Shown: piece after piece, positions 24,601-37,555 of the stretch
Position numbering within the stretch: position 1 is the stretch's first letter
How the letters are laid out: each line of letters opens with the position of its first letter
Source of the DNA: Calvatia gigantea
Taxonomy: Eukaryota; Basidiomycota; Agaricomycetes; Agaricales; Lycoperdaceae
DNA length: 64,000 nucleotides
Direction of reading: 5' to 3'
NCBI GenBank assembly: GCA_025093985.1
Contig: JACAAK010000007.1
Location: forward strand, 1,922,001-1,986,000
Made by a program: the position numbers and the translations under genes
Notes under the pieces: generated by a model
Told to the model about the DNA's origin: nothing
The model's input: the letters and a program-made list of their open reading frames with translations, nothing else
Databases searched by the model: none

Positions 24601-27600
24601 TATATGTGAACCATAGACTAAAGGTTCCTGACCATCTGAACACCTATTGCTAGACAAGGTTCGCGTTCTATACGACAGATCCCGACACACAGCTCGAATT
24701 GTCGCAAAAGAGAGGGAAGATCTCGAAGAACCTCTTGTACGTTTCGGTTCTTGTGATCTGGCTACGTTCGCTTAAGTTGCACAGAACATGACACACTGCC
24801 ACATTCGTGCTATGAGCCCAATACATCTCAAATGTAGGTTCCGCGCCTTGCCCGTCTCGTTAATCTGAAACAGTTACCCAGATCTTGAAAACATGGGTTT
24901 TCGGGCCTCAATGTCAATTGTATTTAGCCTTTGCCCTTTCCTCATCATCTTTGCATCTACTCACAAATTGGCTCCGATCTATATATTATATTCAGTCGAT
25001 CATGGCATTTGGTCAGCTTTGAGGTCTCATCTCGTGTCACTCATACGGCGATGCAGGAATGCGGGTGTCCTTCCCTGTGCGGCAAATGCTCCGCCTCTTG
25101 AGTCAGTCCATCTCTCGGAGCATAGAGAGGTTAGGCTACGCGCAACGACTGTACACAAGAAAGCTGGTTTGTGCCCCAACCTATTCTAATACCGTCTTTT
25201 GATTGATACACAAACGGTCTCGCCATCACAGGTCAATACCTTCGGTTCCAATCACCAATCTGTACGTATCCACCGTTAAACAAACCTGCCAAGGCATAGT
25301 ATTGACCTTGTCATAGTCTGGGTGTATTGTTAGCAATCCTGATGACTTACTTGGCCTGTTTGATGCGGATTTTGCGATCCTCGTGATTGGAGAAGGTGCC
25401 AAGGTCCTGGGCTCTAACCAACACGGACAAGAAATTCTGATAATGGCAGAGTATCTGCGGCTGAAACAGTTCGAGTGAGTCCAACTTCTGTTCTCACCGC
25501 TTGTGAGCTCTCCACTGAGTGGGGTATCGCTATTGATTTTACAGAACCATACAAGCTTCTCAGGCTGTCATCAATGACTTTCCGGATCTGTGCTTAACAA
25601 CAGGTGGAGTTTATCGTGTCGAACATTTGCGGCAGTTGCTCACTTGTGTATAGGGCTTGAGGTTATTGCAGGACTACTTTCTGTTCCATTATCGAGCGGA
25701 GGAAAGATTTCATCGCCTTTCTCAGATGCGGGCAGTTACGCGATGTACACTGGGCTGGCAGACCTTACAAGAGCAGCCCTCAGGATACTCAAGCCATTCT
25801 GGAACCCCGAAAGTCATTCAAGGTTTGGTCTGAGAGTGTAGCCGGTCGATGCCGCGCCTGGACAGACGAACAACTGGAAACCGTGGGTGTCTTGGCACTG
25901 GTGTATGGCAAGGTAGGAGGGCGAAGACTCTATTTGCGGCGTGGCTCATGTGATATTTTCATAGTTCATTGAAGTCTGGAGACAAAAGCAAAGTGCAATG
26001 CAAACAAACAAACTGACGAACTTGTTATTGTCTAACGCTAATCATGAAGGTACTCATTCAGTGCTTGGCCCCGTCTTCTTACTCATGTGTTTCGTCCGTT
26101 AGTTCGGACACCTCTCAATCATATTATCAAGTACGTCGATGCTAATCTTAATGGTAGATCTATTGATTGACGTATCCATTAGTTATCTCGAAATGGCCAT
26201 GAACGGTCCACTGGACGGCGAAACTAGGGATAATCTTGTTCGATCTCATGCTGCATCAAAAGTACGTGGTTTGAAACATGAGGTGACCGAAGCTCACCTC
26301 ATCAAATAGAGCCTTCTGTTTACCATCAATGATCTGCTCGTGAGTCCTCGGGCCTTCTCACCATGAACTTCGAGAGCTTGATATCTGTTTTTGCAGGATC
26401 TTACTCGTCTGGAAAGCGGGAACGAAACATCTTTCAATGAACCATTCAACTTGCATGTCACTATTGAAGATGTTGTGTACATCTACCGAAGAGAAGCAAC
26501 GCGGCGTAATCTTGAATTTATATCAGATGTTTCAGAATGTCCTGGCTCTGTGGTGGGTGATTCGAGGAAGATTCGGACGGTGGTTCAGAACCTGACGGCA
26601 AATGCTCGTATGTGATTGATTGTCCGCCAGACCTAGAGGCATTAAATATTTGTCCGCAGTGAAATACACCGAAAGGGGTTCTATCCCGGTCTCATGCAAG
26701 ACATTTGGTGAGCCGGAGGGACTTAGAAGTTCCAGGCAGACAGCTGTCGAGATCATCGTTGCAGACACGGGGTGCGCATTCAACAGGACAAACTCGAGAA
26801 GATGTTCAGAGAGTTTGAACAAATTGAGTTCTCTGAACCCAAATCAAACGCCGAAGCTGGCGTTGGTTAGTTGACACCTGCGGTAAATAACGGTTTGTAT
26901 GTGCTGAAACGGCGTTAGGACTCGGGTTAGCGGTCGTAGCCAGGATTGTCGAACAACTGGGTGGCCAGTTGCGGGTCGACTCAAAGGTGGATTGCGGAAG
27001 CAGGCTCTCTTTCCTGATCACACTCGCATTGTCTACGGGGGGCTCGGACTCATCCTTGTCCTCAAAGTCTTCAATGCGCTCCTCCAGTCGGTCGCAAAAT
27101 GCGTCCCGGGCTTCCAGCTTGCCTCCTCCAGGACAAAAAGAAGTTGATGGCCTGGTTCAAGCTCGGTCATCTAGTCACACATCCCGCTGTATCTCCCAAC
27201 GACGTGCGGCGGGTTCCTCGTCTTCCCGACCACCCAGTCGGGGCATCAAGGACACCGGCACCCCGATTCGCCCTGCTAAGGTTGATTATTTTGACCAAGA
27301 GGTCGCTAGGACGAGAAAAGCACCCCAAGCACAGCCTAAGCATCGCCCACCTGCTACGACCGAGAGCGACCACAACCAGCTTGTTTCCTCTCCGTGATCG
27401 GTCGCATAGTCAAGTGACGAAAAGTTGAGGATATTAATTGTTGAGGTCGGCTGTTACTTTATCTTCATTGTTACCGGTTTCAGAACACCGATTTCTCACA
27501 GGACAATGATATCAACCGAACGATTTTAGCGAAACGCCTCAGGATTACAGGCCATACCGTCGTGAACGCAGTAAATGGACGAGAGGGCATCGAGGTCAAG

Positions 27601-27945
27601 TCTGATGATAGTTTTGACGCGGTTCTTATGGACATTCAGTGCGTTCCAGAGTTTTTCCCCTCCGCTGCCGGTTGATAGCACAATACCCAGGATGCCGATC
27701 GTCAACGGCTTTGAGGCGACACAACAAATCCGTGCTTTGGAAACCGACAGCACATCACTTTTGTTGGCACACGTTCGAAAGCTAGACTTTCGCATGAACT
27801 TAATGGTCGCATTCCAATCTTTGCTGTATCGGCGTCACTGGTAGTGCAACAACGCGAGGAGTTGATGGCTTACGGCATGGACGGCTGGATCCTTAAGCCA
27901 ATCGACTTCAAACGCCTTGAATAAAATTCTGAATGGTGTAACGGA
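21661..27945 (+). pseudogene. Decayed hybrid phytochrome histidine kinase
   Basis: The order of domains is that of a fungal phytochrome: Ser-rich N-terminus, PAS (EPIRTPGTVQGFGVLVAVED, about 23230-23360), GAF (24300-25180), PHY (25320-25910, with HWAG), H-box (NHEVRTPLNH, about 26030-26130), ATPase (VVQNLTANAL, VGLGLAVVARIVEQLGG) and receiver (DNDINR, VLMDIQMP, GWILKPIDF). Residues still present include the chromophore Cys of RCEDEP, the phosphoacceptor His and the receiver Asp. In-frame stops lie at 21847-21849, 22459-22461, 23982-23984, 24434-24436, 25020-25022, 27395-27397 and 27407-27409. Frame breaks occur near 23195, 23350, 23640, 24395, 25708, 26775, 27800 and 27919. A deletion at about 24496 removes the PASD of the GAF motif PASDIP. 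Family members sense red light. This copy cannot encode a full protein as read. Confidence 0.9.
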
Positions 27946-28499
27946 CCCCAATCAGCGAAAATGTGACGTTTACAGGTCAGGTGGGAGTTGGGAGGTCGGT
28001 GGTTGGTTTGAGGATCAGACAAATGAGGCGGAATCCAATGATTAATGCGGTTGGGTTTTGACGGAATTGGACGATGACGCTTTCTCACCAGACGTTTACT
28101 TGCATTGTTTCTGAATTCCTTTTTGGTTTACGGGAGGAACAGGTCCTAGCTATCTTCTCCATATACACGCATCTTGCAAAGTAGCACTATGCACACTATA
28201 CCCTGTCCGTCCTTCATGTACATATACATATTCACCAGTATGTCGCAGACATAATTGCGCGGCTTTATTGCATTGCGTTTACAAAGGAGTACATTAATTC
28301 CAACGTGGCGTCCGGGGAACGCGGGATTATATACATGTCCACTTCGAGTCGATAAATACGTGCTAATATATTGTATGCGTAAAGTGCTATAGAGTACTCT
28401 AATGTGGGGCGAGTAAGATGGTAAGGTCCAATGTCCGGGTTGCGAAGATGCCACCGATGCAAAAGAGTGTGATAGGTACTATAAGTTTCAATGAGAAAA
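27946..28499. other. Convergent 3' spacer
   Basis: This lies between the end of the phytochrome remnant and the GT61 stop codon. No gene is supported; it should hold both 3' UTRs. Confidence 0.5.
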
Positions 28500-30203
28500 C
28501 TAGTCATCAACTTCAGATGCAAGAGTTAATCGTTCAACACATAGTCGGGCGACGGCTTCACCGTCTATTGGGATCGCGTTGCCTTGGAATCCCTCAACGT
28601 ATTCAGGTAATGGGAGTGCGGGACTCGTGAAGTACCTGCAAATATGAAGTCAGTGGATAAGTATTGAGCCGAAGATTTGCTTACTCTTTCCCCCAAAAAC
28701 CATAGTGTGTCATTCCAAGTGCGCGCGTGGTGTATTCGTAGTCGTGTGCAAAGCCTCCGGGAAAGAAAAATTCCATAACGGTCGAACGTGGGTTGGGTTT
28801 CATCCAGACAAGAGAGGTCAGGCCGTTTCCATGTACACCCATCATAATCTAATTAATGAGCAGTTATTTAAAAGAGTATGGAGGGAGATTAACGGGCTAC
28901 ATACAGTCGTCCGGGCAGCCAGTCGTATCTGCTCCACGCGGGACATCTCCTCAGCAGCGACAATGTTCACCTCGTAGCCATATTGATCTCTGAGGCTTAT
29001 AGAGTTCCTTCACCAGTTTATCATGGTCAGCCGGGATCAACATCCGCCTACCCCACTTTTGCCTTGAAATGTATGTGATCACAGGTGTGTTCGTCGTGCC
29101 TCCACCGACATTTGGGTCCAAACCCGCAAACTCGATGATATTGTTCCGTATAGGCATCCACCAATTCATATTACCCGGTAGAGCAAAAGCCGCAGCCGCA
29201 GTCCTCTGATAACGTTGAAAATTATACGACCTCATAGCGGCAGAACGGTCGGCAACAAGAACGCGATCAAATACGAACGGTCTGCCCAGTTCGGCCCGAT
29301 CTCGCCAGTCGTCAATGAATTCCATGGTGACGGAAGGGAAGGAGGCGCGGACAACCCATTCATTCATGTGAGCATAGTCGCGCCAGTGGTTTGCATCGAG
29401 ATGGTTGAACATGATGCGCCGTGCAAAGGGGAGAGTTGTGTTGCCTTCTGGAGTGATTTTAGGATCGAGGCTGGAGTAGGTGCGCCAGAAACCAAACCAA
29501 AGTTCAGCAGACCAGTGGTAGTAATGTGTGATACTGTGAAAACAAGGCGATATATGAGAAATGGGACAGAGCAAAGTCCTAATTGAGCGTACAATTGAGG
29601 GGGGTCATTAACGAATAACTAAATTGGTATATGAAAGAAAGGTGAGAGACTGCGCAGTTAGACGGGGGGGGGGGGGGAAAGACGTACAGTGACGCCATCT
29701 ATGATGGATGCACCTGTCCCAAACAATTGTCGAGCCTCTTCTGAGCTTATAACTTGAATATCCTTGTCCGTCGGGAGTCGAGAGTCCTCTGCCTCCTGCC
29801 CCGGTTCGACAAAAATCCCTTTTGAAAGTATAAAGGACACATCGGGTAATGACGCCTGATCGTCGGACACAATATATACAATGCCGTTGAGGATATACAA
29901 TCTGTCAAAAATCGTCCATCCTAACCATAAGGTTGGCAGCTGCAACAATAGGCGACAACAGAAGACTGCACACCTGGTACGTGAGCTATAAGCTTCGTCT
30001 GAGGCACTGGGTCATTTCTCCAAGATAGTCGTGTCTGTATGTGCGCCGGTTGTTCCAGTTGCAGAGTACGTGAAGTATTCTCCAGCGAGGAGCCCTCGGA
30101 CAAGACGGGTTTTAAGCCGTGGCCACGGTTTAGAAAGATGAAGTAGGGTAAAAAGGAGAGCTACGAGGACAAACTCGCGCCGCGTAGGGAACGGCTGAGC
30201 CAT
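28500..30203 (-). CDS. GT61 (DUF563) glycosyltransferase, type II membrane
   Basis: A short N-terminal hydrophobic anchor (FVLVALLFTLLHL) follows MAQPFPTRRE, as in Golgi type II enzymes. The lumenal part carries GWTIFDRLYILNGIVYIVSDD, NDPPQFITHYYHWSAELWFGFWRTYSSLDP and the family hallmark GVHGNGLTSLVWMKP followed by VMEFFFPGGFAHDYEYT. GT61 enzymes transfer xylose, GlcNAc or arabinose; the sugar here cannot be predicted. A 26-base exon at 29593-29618 encodes the LFVNDPPQF segment. Two frame breaks need one base each: near 30110 (after PWPRLK) and near 28994 (KELYK/LRDQYGYEV). The intron after GVT contains a 14-base C run (29664-29677, G on the plus strand). Sequence error or early decay are both possible. 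Confidence 0.8.
29664..29677. repeat. Poly-G run (14 bases)
   Basis: A 14-base homopolymer sits within an intron of the GT61 gene, just past its GTACGT donor. Lengths of such runs are error-prone. Confidence 0.9.
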
Positions 30204-30386
30204 TGAAGAGGGACAGACCGTTGCGGGATGGCGAGTGGAAGAGCTTGAAATTGTACGGTGTCGCTAACGCAGGAATATTAAAATCCACACCTGCCTTATG
30301 GGGATCTCATCACGGCCCTATTTTGATCGACCTCGAAACTCGGCAAATGAACTCATTTCTCCGTAGGAGACTCTATTCTACACGGA

Positions 30387-33304
30387 TTATTGCTCTATCA
30401 TGCCTGTCCAGTCAAACCTATCATACTGCTTCTTGAAATCCTTCACTCTCTCCTTGTTACTCCTGAAATCCAGTCTTCGAGGGCGCCTCCACCGCCGAGG
30501 TTCTAGTTCCAACAAGTTTCCGATGATTTCGCCCGCAAAAAACCTGCAATTACGTTGGCTGAGGTTTTATCTACTTTCGGTGGAAATTTTTGGCATACCT
30601 TGGGAATTCTCCTCCTCCCTTCTCGCCCTCGTCGATATCCTCATCCATATCCTTCCCGGTCCCTTCGATGACATGTCCGTATCCCTTTTCACCTTTGTAA
30701 TCAAATTGAACCATGAAGTACGGTAAGTTAGGGACCATGGCGCGTCGGAAGCCGCCCGGGCGCGCCGAGAAGTCTATCAATTTCTTATGCTGTGACCATT
30801 CAGCCTCTGAGGCTAGAATTGATTCCTGGGAGAGAAAGAGGATCGTGAATGTTGCGTGTCCGGTATCCAATAACAACGTACCTTGAAGTAACCTGGGATC
30901 AATTCAAAATGCTCCCAAGGTAATGGCACACATTCAATGAACGTGTGTTGTTGTCTCTTCAAGGAAATCACTGTTTCGTAGAAAATAACACCCTTGTCAT
31001 CCTCAGCAAACATGCGCATGAGGCACTTCATGAAATTCTACAACCTGGTCGACACGTGTGGGCAATCATCGTGAGTGGAGTAACCTACCCGAACTTCGTC
31101 CCAAGTATCATCGTCGGCCTCGAGCATGGTGAGGTGGTGCTGAATCGGCACTATCAGGCAATGTCCCTTCACAAGGTCCTCGCGGAGAGTACACGAGAGG
31201 TATGTGCGAGTGCCCATTGCAACAACGGGTGCCTTTGGCAGGGAGTCGTCTTTCGCCGTAACAGAACGGACAACTTGCCAAAACCTGTTGAGTTCGCTTG
31301 TAGTCTGTCGTGCGATATCATTAGAACCAGCACATATATCAAGCGCCTAACACACCATGGATTGCAAATTGTCGTTTCATAGCATCTGAACGCATCTTCT
31401 GTCTACCAAGTTTGGCCGCATTATCGTCCATGTACTCAAGATCATTCTAAAGCACCTCTTAATAATAATCGTTTATGATAGCAAAGAAGCATACTTGAAA
31501 TTTTCCATCACCCATGATGGCCTTGGCAAACTGAGCATCCAAGTCCTTCTGGTCAGCCTGACCAGCACCAAATTTCTCCTGCCGTAACATCTCTCCGAGC
31601 GTTATTGTATCGTCATCAGCATTGTACCGAATGATATCACCAGTCTTGCGGTCATGGGTCTCAAACTTGCGAAACTTCAGCAAAAAGGGTGTAAAGTCTG
31701 GTCCAGGTGGTACATACCTTCTCTTCCTTCTTTCTTCTTTTATTACCCGGTAGTGACCTGTCGTCTTCCTTACCGTGTCCGACGTCATACAGCCTACCCC
31801 TCGCGTCCAGGGTAGGTAACACCTCGACCTTCGTTCTCACACCACTCTCTAGATCACCGCCGCCATGCGCCCTTTTCACTTCCTCTTCATATTCCTTCTC
31901 AAGCCTCTCCGCATCAGGTGTTCCCATCAATTTAGCACGCAAAACCTTGGCCTGGAGCTTATTCAACGACGAAGGCGACAATGCCCTTCCTTGTGAACTG
32001 GAAGTAACAGGCTGCGGAGTCATGACGGAAGGAATGGGGGTATGTGACTGTGCGAGGGGCGAGCTCGCTTGGGATGGTAACCGTAATGCATCCAATCGAC
32101 GATTAGTAGGTGCTTTCTCCCCAGGCGGGGAAGGTGTTGGAGGAGCACTATCTCCCGCAAGCGCACCAGGTCGACGGAAGGACGAACTTCTGCTAGATCC
32201 ACCACTCCCACCGACATCCGTAAACATCAACCTCTTCTCTCCACCAGAGCTAACCTCTGTCCTTCGTTCCTCTCCTCTTCCTCTTTCGCTTGTTTCTCCT
32301 CTTCCACGGTCGCGGTCGCGGTCGCGGTCGGCTTTTCTCCCAGCGCGTTCGTCGAGAATTCTGCGTTCTTCTTTGGCTTCCCCGAATGCTTCCAGAGAGC
32401 CAAATCGTTCAACGGCAACTTCTTCAATCGGTCGATTCTCTTCTTCCGCAGTTTCGTAAACACGTCGAAGGCGCATCATGCGCCAGGAAGAACCCGGACC
32501 GCCGGGAGTGACAGCCTTTAGAGGTGGAGGTGGCTCGTCGAAGTTCATGGATTTTCCCTCTTTAAGGTCCTGATTCAATTCGCGGTGGCTTACTTTTGGC
32601 TACAAGGCAGATAGTTGTTAGCTATGTTCGTGTATTTCTGGCGATTTAGAATTGAATGTACCTTGTCCGGGTCGGGTTTCTCTGGTTGCTTCTTTTTGTG
32701 GGTTGTTCCAAGGCTTGAGAAGAAATCGACACCCCCTCCCATGCTCCGTGCGTTCGAAGATGGTTCCCCATAATCCTCTGTTAGTGACTCATCAAGGTCG
32801 ACGTGAGGCCTCTTCTGAGCGGATGTCGGTACGGGGACGTCAGGAATATTGGGTGGAAGTAACATCCATTCATCGCGCTGGATTCTTGTTTCGCTCTTCG
32901 TTGTCGGAGGAAGCGAAGGATCTGATGGTTTTTCATCAGCGGTAGACGTAATTTTCAGGCTTTCCGCAGTTGGAATATCCGTAGCAAGTACCTAAGTTTT
33001 CCAACCAAATTGAAAAGCACACATGGTGAGAAAAGGCGGAAACACGCACCCGTTCGCCGTCCATGTCAATGTTTTTCTCCACCCACATATCATCATCGCT
33101 CACATCATCATCAACAATTTCTAGCTTTTCTTCCTTATTCCCTCTGTCCTTTTTCCTATGTTTATGTTTCCAACTGTCCTCTTCGTAGTCGTCCTCGCGC
33201 TTTCGCCGTTTCTTGTGCTTGCGATCATCCTTGTCGCGAGACCGGTGCTTGTCTTTCTCCTTATCCTTGCCTTTGTATTTCTTTTCCGGCTCGGTTGTGC
33301 TCAT
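30387..33304 (-). CDS. CWF19: CWF19-like spliceosome-associated protein
   Basis: This matches CWF19L2/Cwf19, which acts in the nucleus with the late spliceosome and the debranching step. The N-terminus is Lys/Arg/Asp-rich (KYKGKDKEKDKHRSRDKDDRKHKKRRK). The centre is disordered and includes an RD-dipeptide run. The C-terminal CwfJ regions are clear: YKRTQQVLASCPFCYGE (zinc Cys pair), MGTRTYLSCTLREDLVKGHCLIVPIQHHLTMLEADDDTWDEVRNFMKCL (HIT-like, HxxH segment), CVPLPWEHFELIPGYFKESI, LPYFMVQFDYKGEKGYGHVIE and the ending FDWTGMIEQ. One extra base near 31251 (GAAAGAC in place of the expected GAAGAC) breaks the frame after CYGE. The gene is otherwise continuous and divergent from EFL1 across 203 bp. 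Confidence 0.92.
32307..32330. repeat. Hexanucleotide repeat in CWF19
   Basis: Four near-perfect copies of GGTCGC on the plus strand encode alternating Asp-Arg residues on the minus strand. Confidence 0.8.
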
Positions 33305-33507
33305 CTTGAACTAGCGCATGTACTAACGATACTTGCAACAAGAATTCATTTGAGCAGTTGGTGTCACATGACGCATATGTCATTATTTCCTTTTCAGAAA
33401 AATTCGATCATTGGCAGTCGGGTCCGCAATCTAATCAGTTTTCCAGGGTTGACTTGACTGAACCTCCCTCAACTAGGACCCTCACCATCCCTTCCCATTC
33501 TTCGAAT
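33305..33507. promoter_or_regulatory. Divergent promoter region, CWF19/EFL1
   Basis: Both start codons face outward across 203 bp. One gene serves splicing and the other ribosome maturation, so co-regulation is plausible but not shown. Confidence 0.45.
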
Positions 33508-36500
33508 ATGGACCAAAAAACTATAGAAGGCCAAGATCCAAACAACGTCCGCATTATAACAACACTCGGACATGTTGATCACGGGAAAACCACATTAATG
33601 GACGCACTGCTGGCTGCGAACAACATCATCTCTGCTCGTATGGCTGGGAAGATGCGTTATTTGGATAGTAGAGAGGATGAACAGGAACGTGGGATTACTA
33701 TGGAGAGCAGTGCAATATCACTGAGATTCCACGTTATGGAGCGTGACAATAGCGGAGGTCTGTGTAGCTCTACTGCCTTGTGTTAAGATTTTGTTGTGAC
33801 GTTGAACAGGGAAGATACCAAAGACCTATACCGTTAATATGATCGATACTCCTGGACACGTAGACTTCTCGAGCGAGGTATCCACAGCTGCGAGGTTAGT
33901 GGATGGTGCTCTAGTGTTAGTCGATGTCGTGGAAGGCGTTTGCACACAAGTCAGTAACATCTACTATCTACTGCTCATGTTCCACTCAGTGTCTAATAAA
34001 ACAATAGACTATCGCTGTGCTAAGGCAAGCGTGGCAAGACCGCCTGCGCCCAATCCTCGTAATCAACAAGGTCGACCGTCTCATCACCGAACTAAAACTC
34101 GCCCCCGTTGAAGCATACCACCACCTCGCACGTCTCATAGAACAAGTCAACGCCGTTATGGGTGATTTATTTGCTAGCGAGCGTATGGAAGATGACCTTC
34201 GCTGGAGAGAAGAGCGCGAACGACGCTTAGTGGCAAAGAAGGAACAACAAGCCGATGAGCTTGATGCCACTGTTAACGAGGAAGAAGAATTCCAGGAAAA
34301 GGATGACGAGGATATTTATTTTGCCCCTGAGAAGGGTAACGTTATTTTTGCTTCGGCGTTGGATGGGTGGGGTTTCCGTGTTGGCAAGTTCGCGCAGCTG
34401 TATGCGCAGAAGTTGGGAATTAAGGAGACGAATTTGAGAAATGTCCTTTGGGGTGATTTTTTCTTGGACCCGAAAACGAAGAGGGTGATTAGTTATAAGC
34501 ATTTGAAGGGGAGGACCCTTAAACCACTGTTTGTGCAATTCGTGCTGGAGAACGTTTGGGCCGTTTATGACGCTATCATTTTAAATCCGTGCGTATATCC
34601 TTGACTTCTGATTCGTATACCGTGACTGATGGTCATCTAGAAATCCGGACAAGGTGACGAAGATCGTGGCCACGCTCAATCTCAAGATACCACCGCGGGA
34701 CCTAAAGTCCAAGGACACACGCCAACTTCTCACCTTGGTTTTCACCCAATGGCTCTCCCTATCCACATGCATAATTCAAGCAGCAATCGATGTCATTCCA
34801 GCACCACCTGTCGCCCAAGGTATACGTATACCCAAAATGCTCTACCCCGATCTACACGAAAACCCAACCGCACCCAAAAATAAATTAGAAGAGGATCTAT
34901 ACGCAGGAAAGGCGGAACCGGGGTCGTATGTAACAGCGTATGTGAGCAAGATGTTTGCGGTATCATCCAAGGATTTGCCAGAAAACAAGAAGAAGCCGTT
35001 GACGGCGGAAGAGATGAGGGCCAAGGCAAGGGAGATGAGAGCAGCGAGACTAGCCGAGCAAGAGCGGAATGGGGTGGTTCTTCAACCCGCCAGCGGCGAC
35101 AACACTCCAAAGGAAGGAGAAGAGTCGCCACTTGCACCTGGGGAAGCGGAAACGAACTTGGAAGAAGACTCGGAAGTTGTCCTAGGTTTTGCGCGGATAT
35201 ATTCTGGGGTTATCCGAAGGGGTACCACGGTATTTGCGTTGTTGCCCAAGTATAATACAGCGCTTGAGCCGGCACATCCGCGCAACCAGAAGTACGTCGT
35301 TTCAGCAATGGTGGAAGGATTATACACTATGATGGGAAGGGAGCTTGTCGCCGTTGATTCTGTGCGTGCGGGGAATATTTTCGCGATAAAGGGTTTGGAA
35401 GGGAAGGTGTATAGGAGCGCGACCCTTTGTGCGCCAGGTGAGAGAGGTGCAAGTGCCAGTATTGGGGAGCTACAGGACCCGAAATCATGGTTGGTGAACC
35501 TGGGCGCGGTGACTCGCTTTGTAAGTGCGGTTCCTTGCGTATCACCTTAATGACTTCAAGACAAGCTCTCTTTTACAGTCGCCACCCATCGTGCGGGTAG
35601 CTCTTGAGCCTGCCCTGCCAGCTGATATGCCGAAACTGTTGAGTGGACTAAAACTCCTCAGTCAGTCAGATCCCTGTGTGGAAACTTTCCAGCAACAGAC
35701 GGGAGAGCACGTTATATTGACTGCAGGAGAATTACATCTCGAGGTAAGCAGCTCCAGCCCGCAATGCATTAACGTGTGTTGCTGAGCGTCAATAGCGATG
35801 CTTGAAAGACCTTCGAGAACGGTTTGCCAAAATCGAAGTCCATGTGTCAGAGCCCATTGTACCGTTTAGGGAGACTGCCGTCAAAGCATCAGGTATGTGG
35901 TTGATTCGCAATGTGCGCGCTTTGTAAAATTTCTGCTTGTTTTAGATATGGCGCCAACCAAGACTCCTGGCGCACCGCGGGGGACGATCAGAGGTGCCAG
36001 CGCTCGGGATGTCGCATCATTCACAATCCGCGCAGCGCCGATCCCAGCGTCACTACTCGGGTTTATTTTAGACAATATGGTCACGTTGAAGAAGCTGCAA
36101 CATGACCGCGAAACCCACCAGGAGGACAAAGTTGAGGGGGAAGAACAGGAAGAGAGTGTAGTGGATAAGTATGGGGATATCGCCAGGAAGCCGAGTGTGA
36201 AACCAGAACAATTCTGGGATGCATTTCGAGACAAATGTAAGGAAGCCGGGGGTGAGTGGGAAGGGATCGCGGAGAAAGTTTGGGCGTTTGGTCCACAGGG
36301 CGCGGGCGGTTGTTTATTGATTGATGGTCGGAAGCCAAGAGCATTTGCATCGTGAGTGATCCTTGACTTGGATGTTGGTTGGAACGTATGTGATGTCACT
36401 GATGTGCATGGCAGACTAAGGCGTCGCCTTGAAAGGACTAAATCCGATGATGGCGATGCTGGAACAGAGAAAGGTGTTCGGGATTTCGACAATCACATCG

Positions 36501-37378
36501 AGACCGGGTTCCAGCTCGCTACGTTCCAGGGACCACTATGTGCAGAGCCGGTGGAAGGGTTGGCGTACTTTGTGGAAAGTGTGGAGGTTAATCAGGCGGC
36601 CCTGCAGAAGGAGATGGGTATGTTCCTGAAATTGTGATCGAAATGAAATTGACAAACGGGGCTGAACCTTTTGATAGAGCACAACAGCATGGCACAGGTT
36701 ACGGGTTCAGTGATTGCGGCTGTCAGAGATGCATGTCGGAATGGACTTCTTGATTGGTCACCAAGGTTAATGTTGGCGATGTACTCGTGTGATATTCAAG
36801 CCTCAAGTGAGCGTGCGAGCGTATCAAAAGTTTTCCGCGTGATACTCATCTTTTGGATGTCTATTTGCAGCCGACGTTTTGGGTAAGGTGTATGGGGTCG
36901 TCGCTAAGCGGCGGGGGAGGATTATGGCGGAGGAGATGAAGGAGGGAACATCATTTTTTAGCGTGTCCGCTTTGTTACCGGTTGTCGAGAGTTTCGGATT
37001 TGCGGATGGTAAAAGTTTTTTGGCGTTCTGGTGGGGTAGTGTATGAACTGAAGAGTGGCCGCAGATATTCGAAAACGAACATCGGGCGCTGCAAGTCCGC
37101 AGCTGATATTTAGTGGGTAAGTCACGCTGGACGGATTTTTTTTTTTTTTTCAATTTCATTTCATTACAGAGCATTTACATTTGGTCAGGTACGAACTGCT
37201 AGATCAGGATCCATTCTGGGTACCAACAACGGAAGAGGAACTGGAAGATCTTGGGGAAAAGGCGGATCGAGCCAACGTTGCGAAGGCTTACATGGATAGA
37301 GTGAGGAGCAGGAAGGGATTGTTTGTGGACCGAAAGATAGTTGAATTTGCAGAGAAGCAACGGACACTGAAGCGGTAA
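33508..37378 (+). CDS. EFL1: EFL1/Ria1 60S-maturation GTPase
   Basis: EFL1 is an EF-2-like GTPase that, with Sdo1/SBDS, evicts Tif6/eIF6 from pre-60S subunits in the cytoplasm. GTPase motifs are intact: [17 protein letters not shown] (G1), GITMESSAI (G2), [12 protein letters not shown] (G3) and VINKVDRL (G4). The EFL1-specific acidic insertion follows ([19 protein letters not shown]). Later domains include [22 protein letters not shown] and [21 protein letters not shown]. The C-terminal domain has [27 protein letters not shown] and [30 protein letters not shown]. At least ten introns join without any frame break, making it the best-preserved long gene here and a useful control for the breaks seen elsewhere. 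Confidence 0.97.
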
Positions 37379-37555
37379 ACTTGAGCTTGGGTAACCTAAT
37401 AGCACGAAACCTTGATATTTAATATTTGGTTGCTTAGTCATGGATGTGGTCCTCCCCATCAGAATTCGTCGTCTGCTTTGGACAACGCACTCCGGAAGCT
37501 CTTCTCTCATCCTTCTCACAGTCACAGCTCTCACTCTCTTTCCCTATCTCTCTGA

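Noticed and set aside
31707..32459. 250-codon open frame on the plus strand
   Set aside because: It is antisense to the CWF19 central region, whose minus-strand frame has family motifs on both sides. The plus frame is Ser/Leu-rich shadow sequence.
35881..36492. 203-codon open frame on the minus strand
   Set aside because: It lies opposite EFL1 exons that encode conserved EF-2-like sequence, and it has no recognisable motif.
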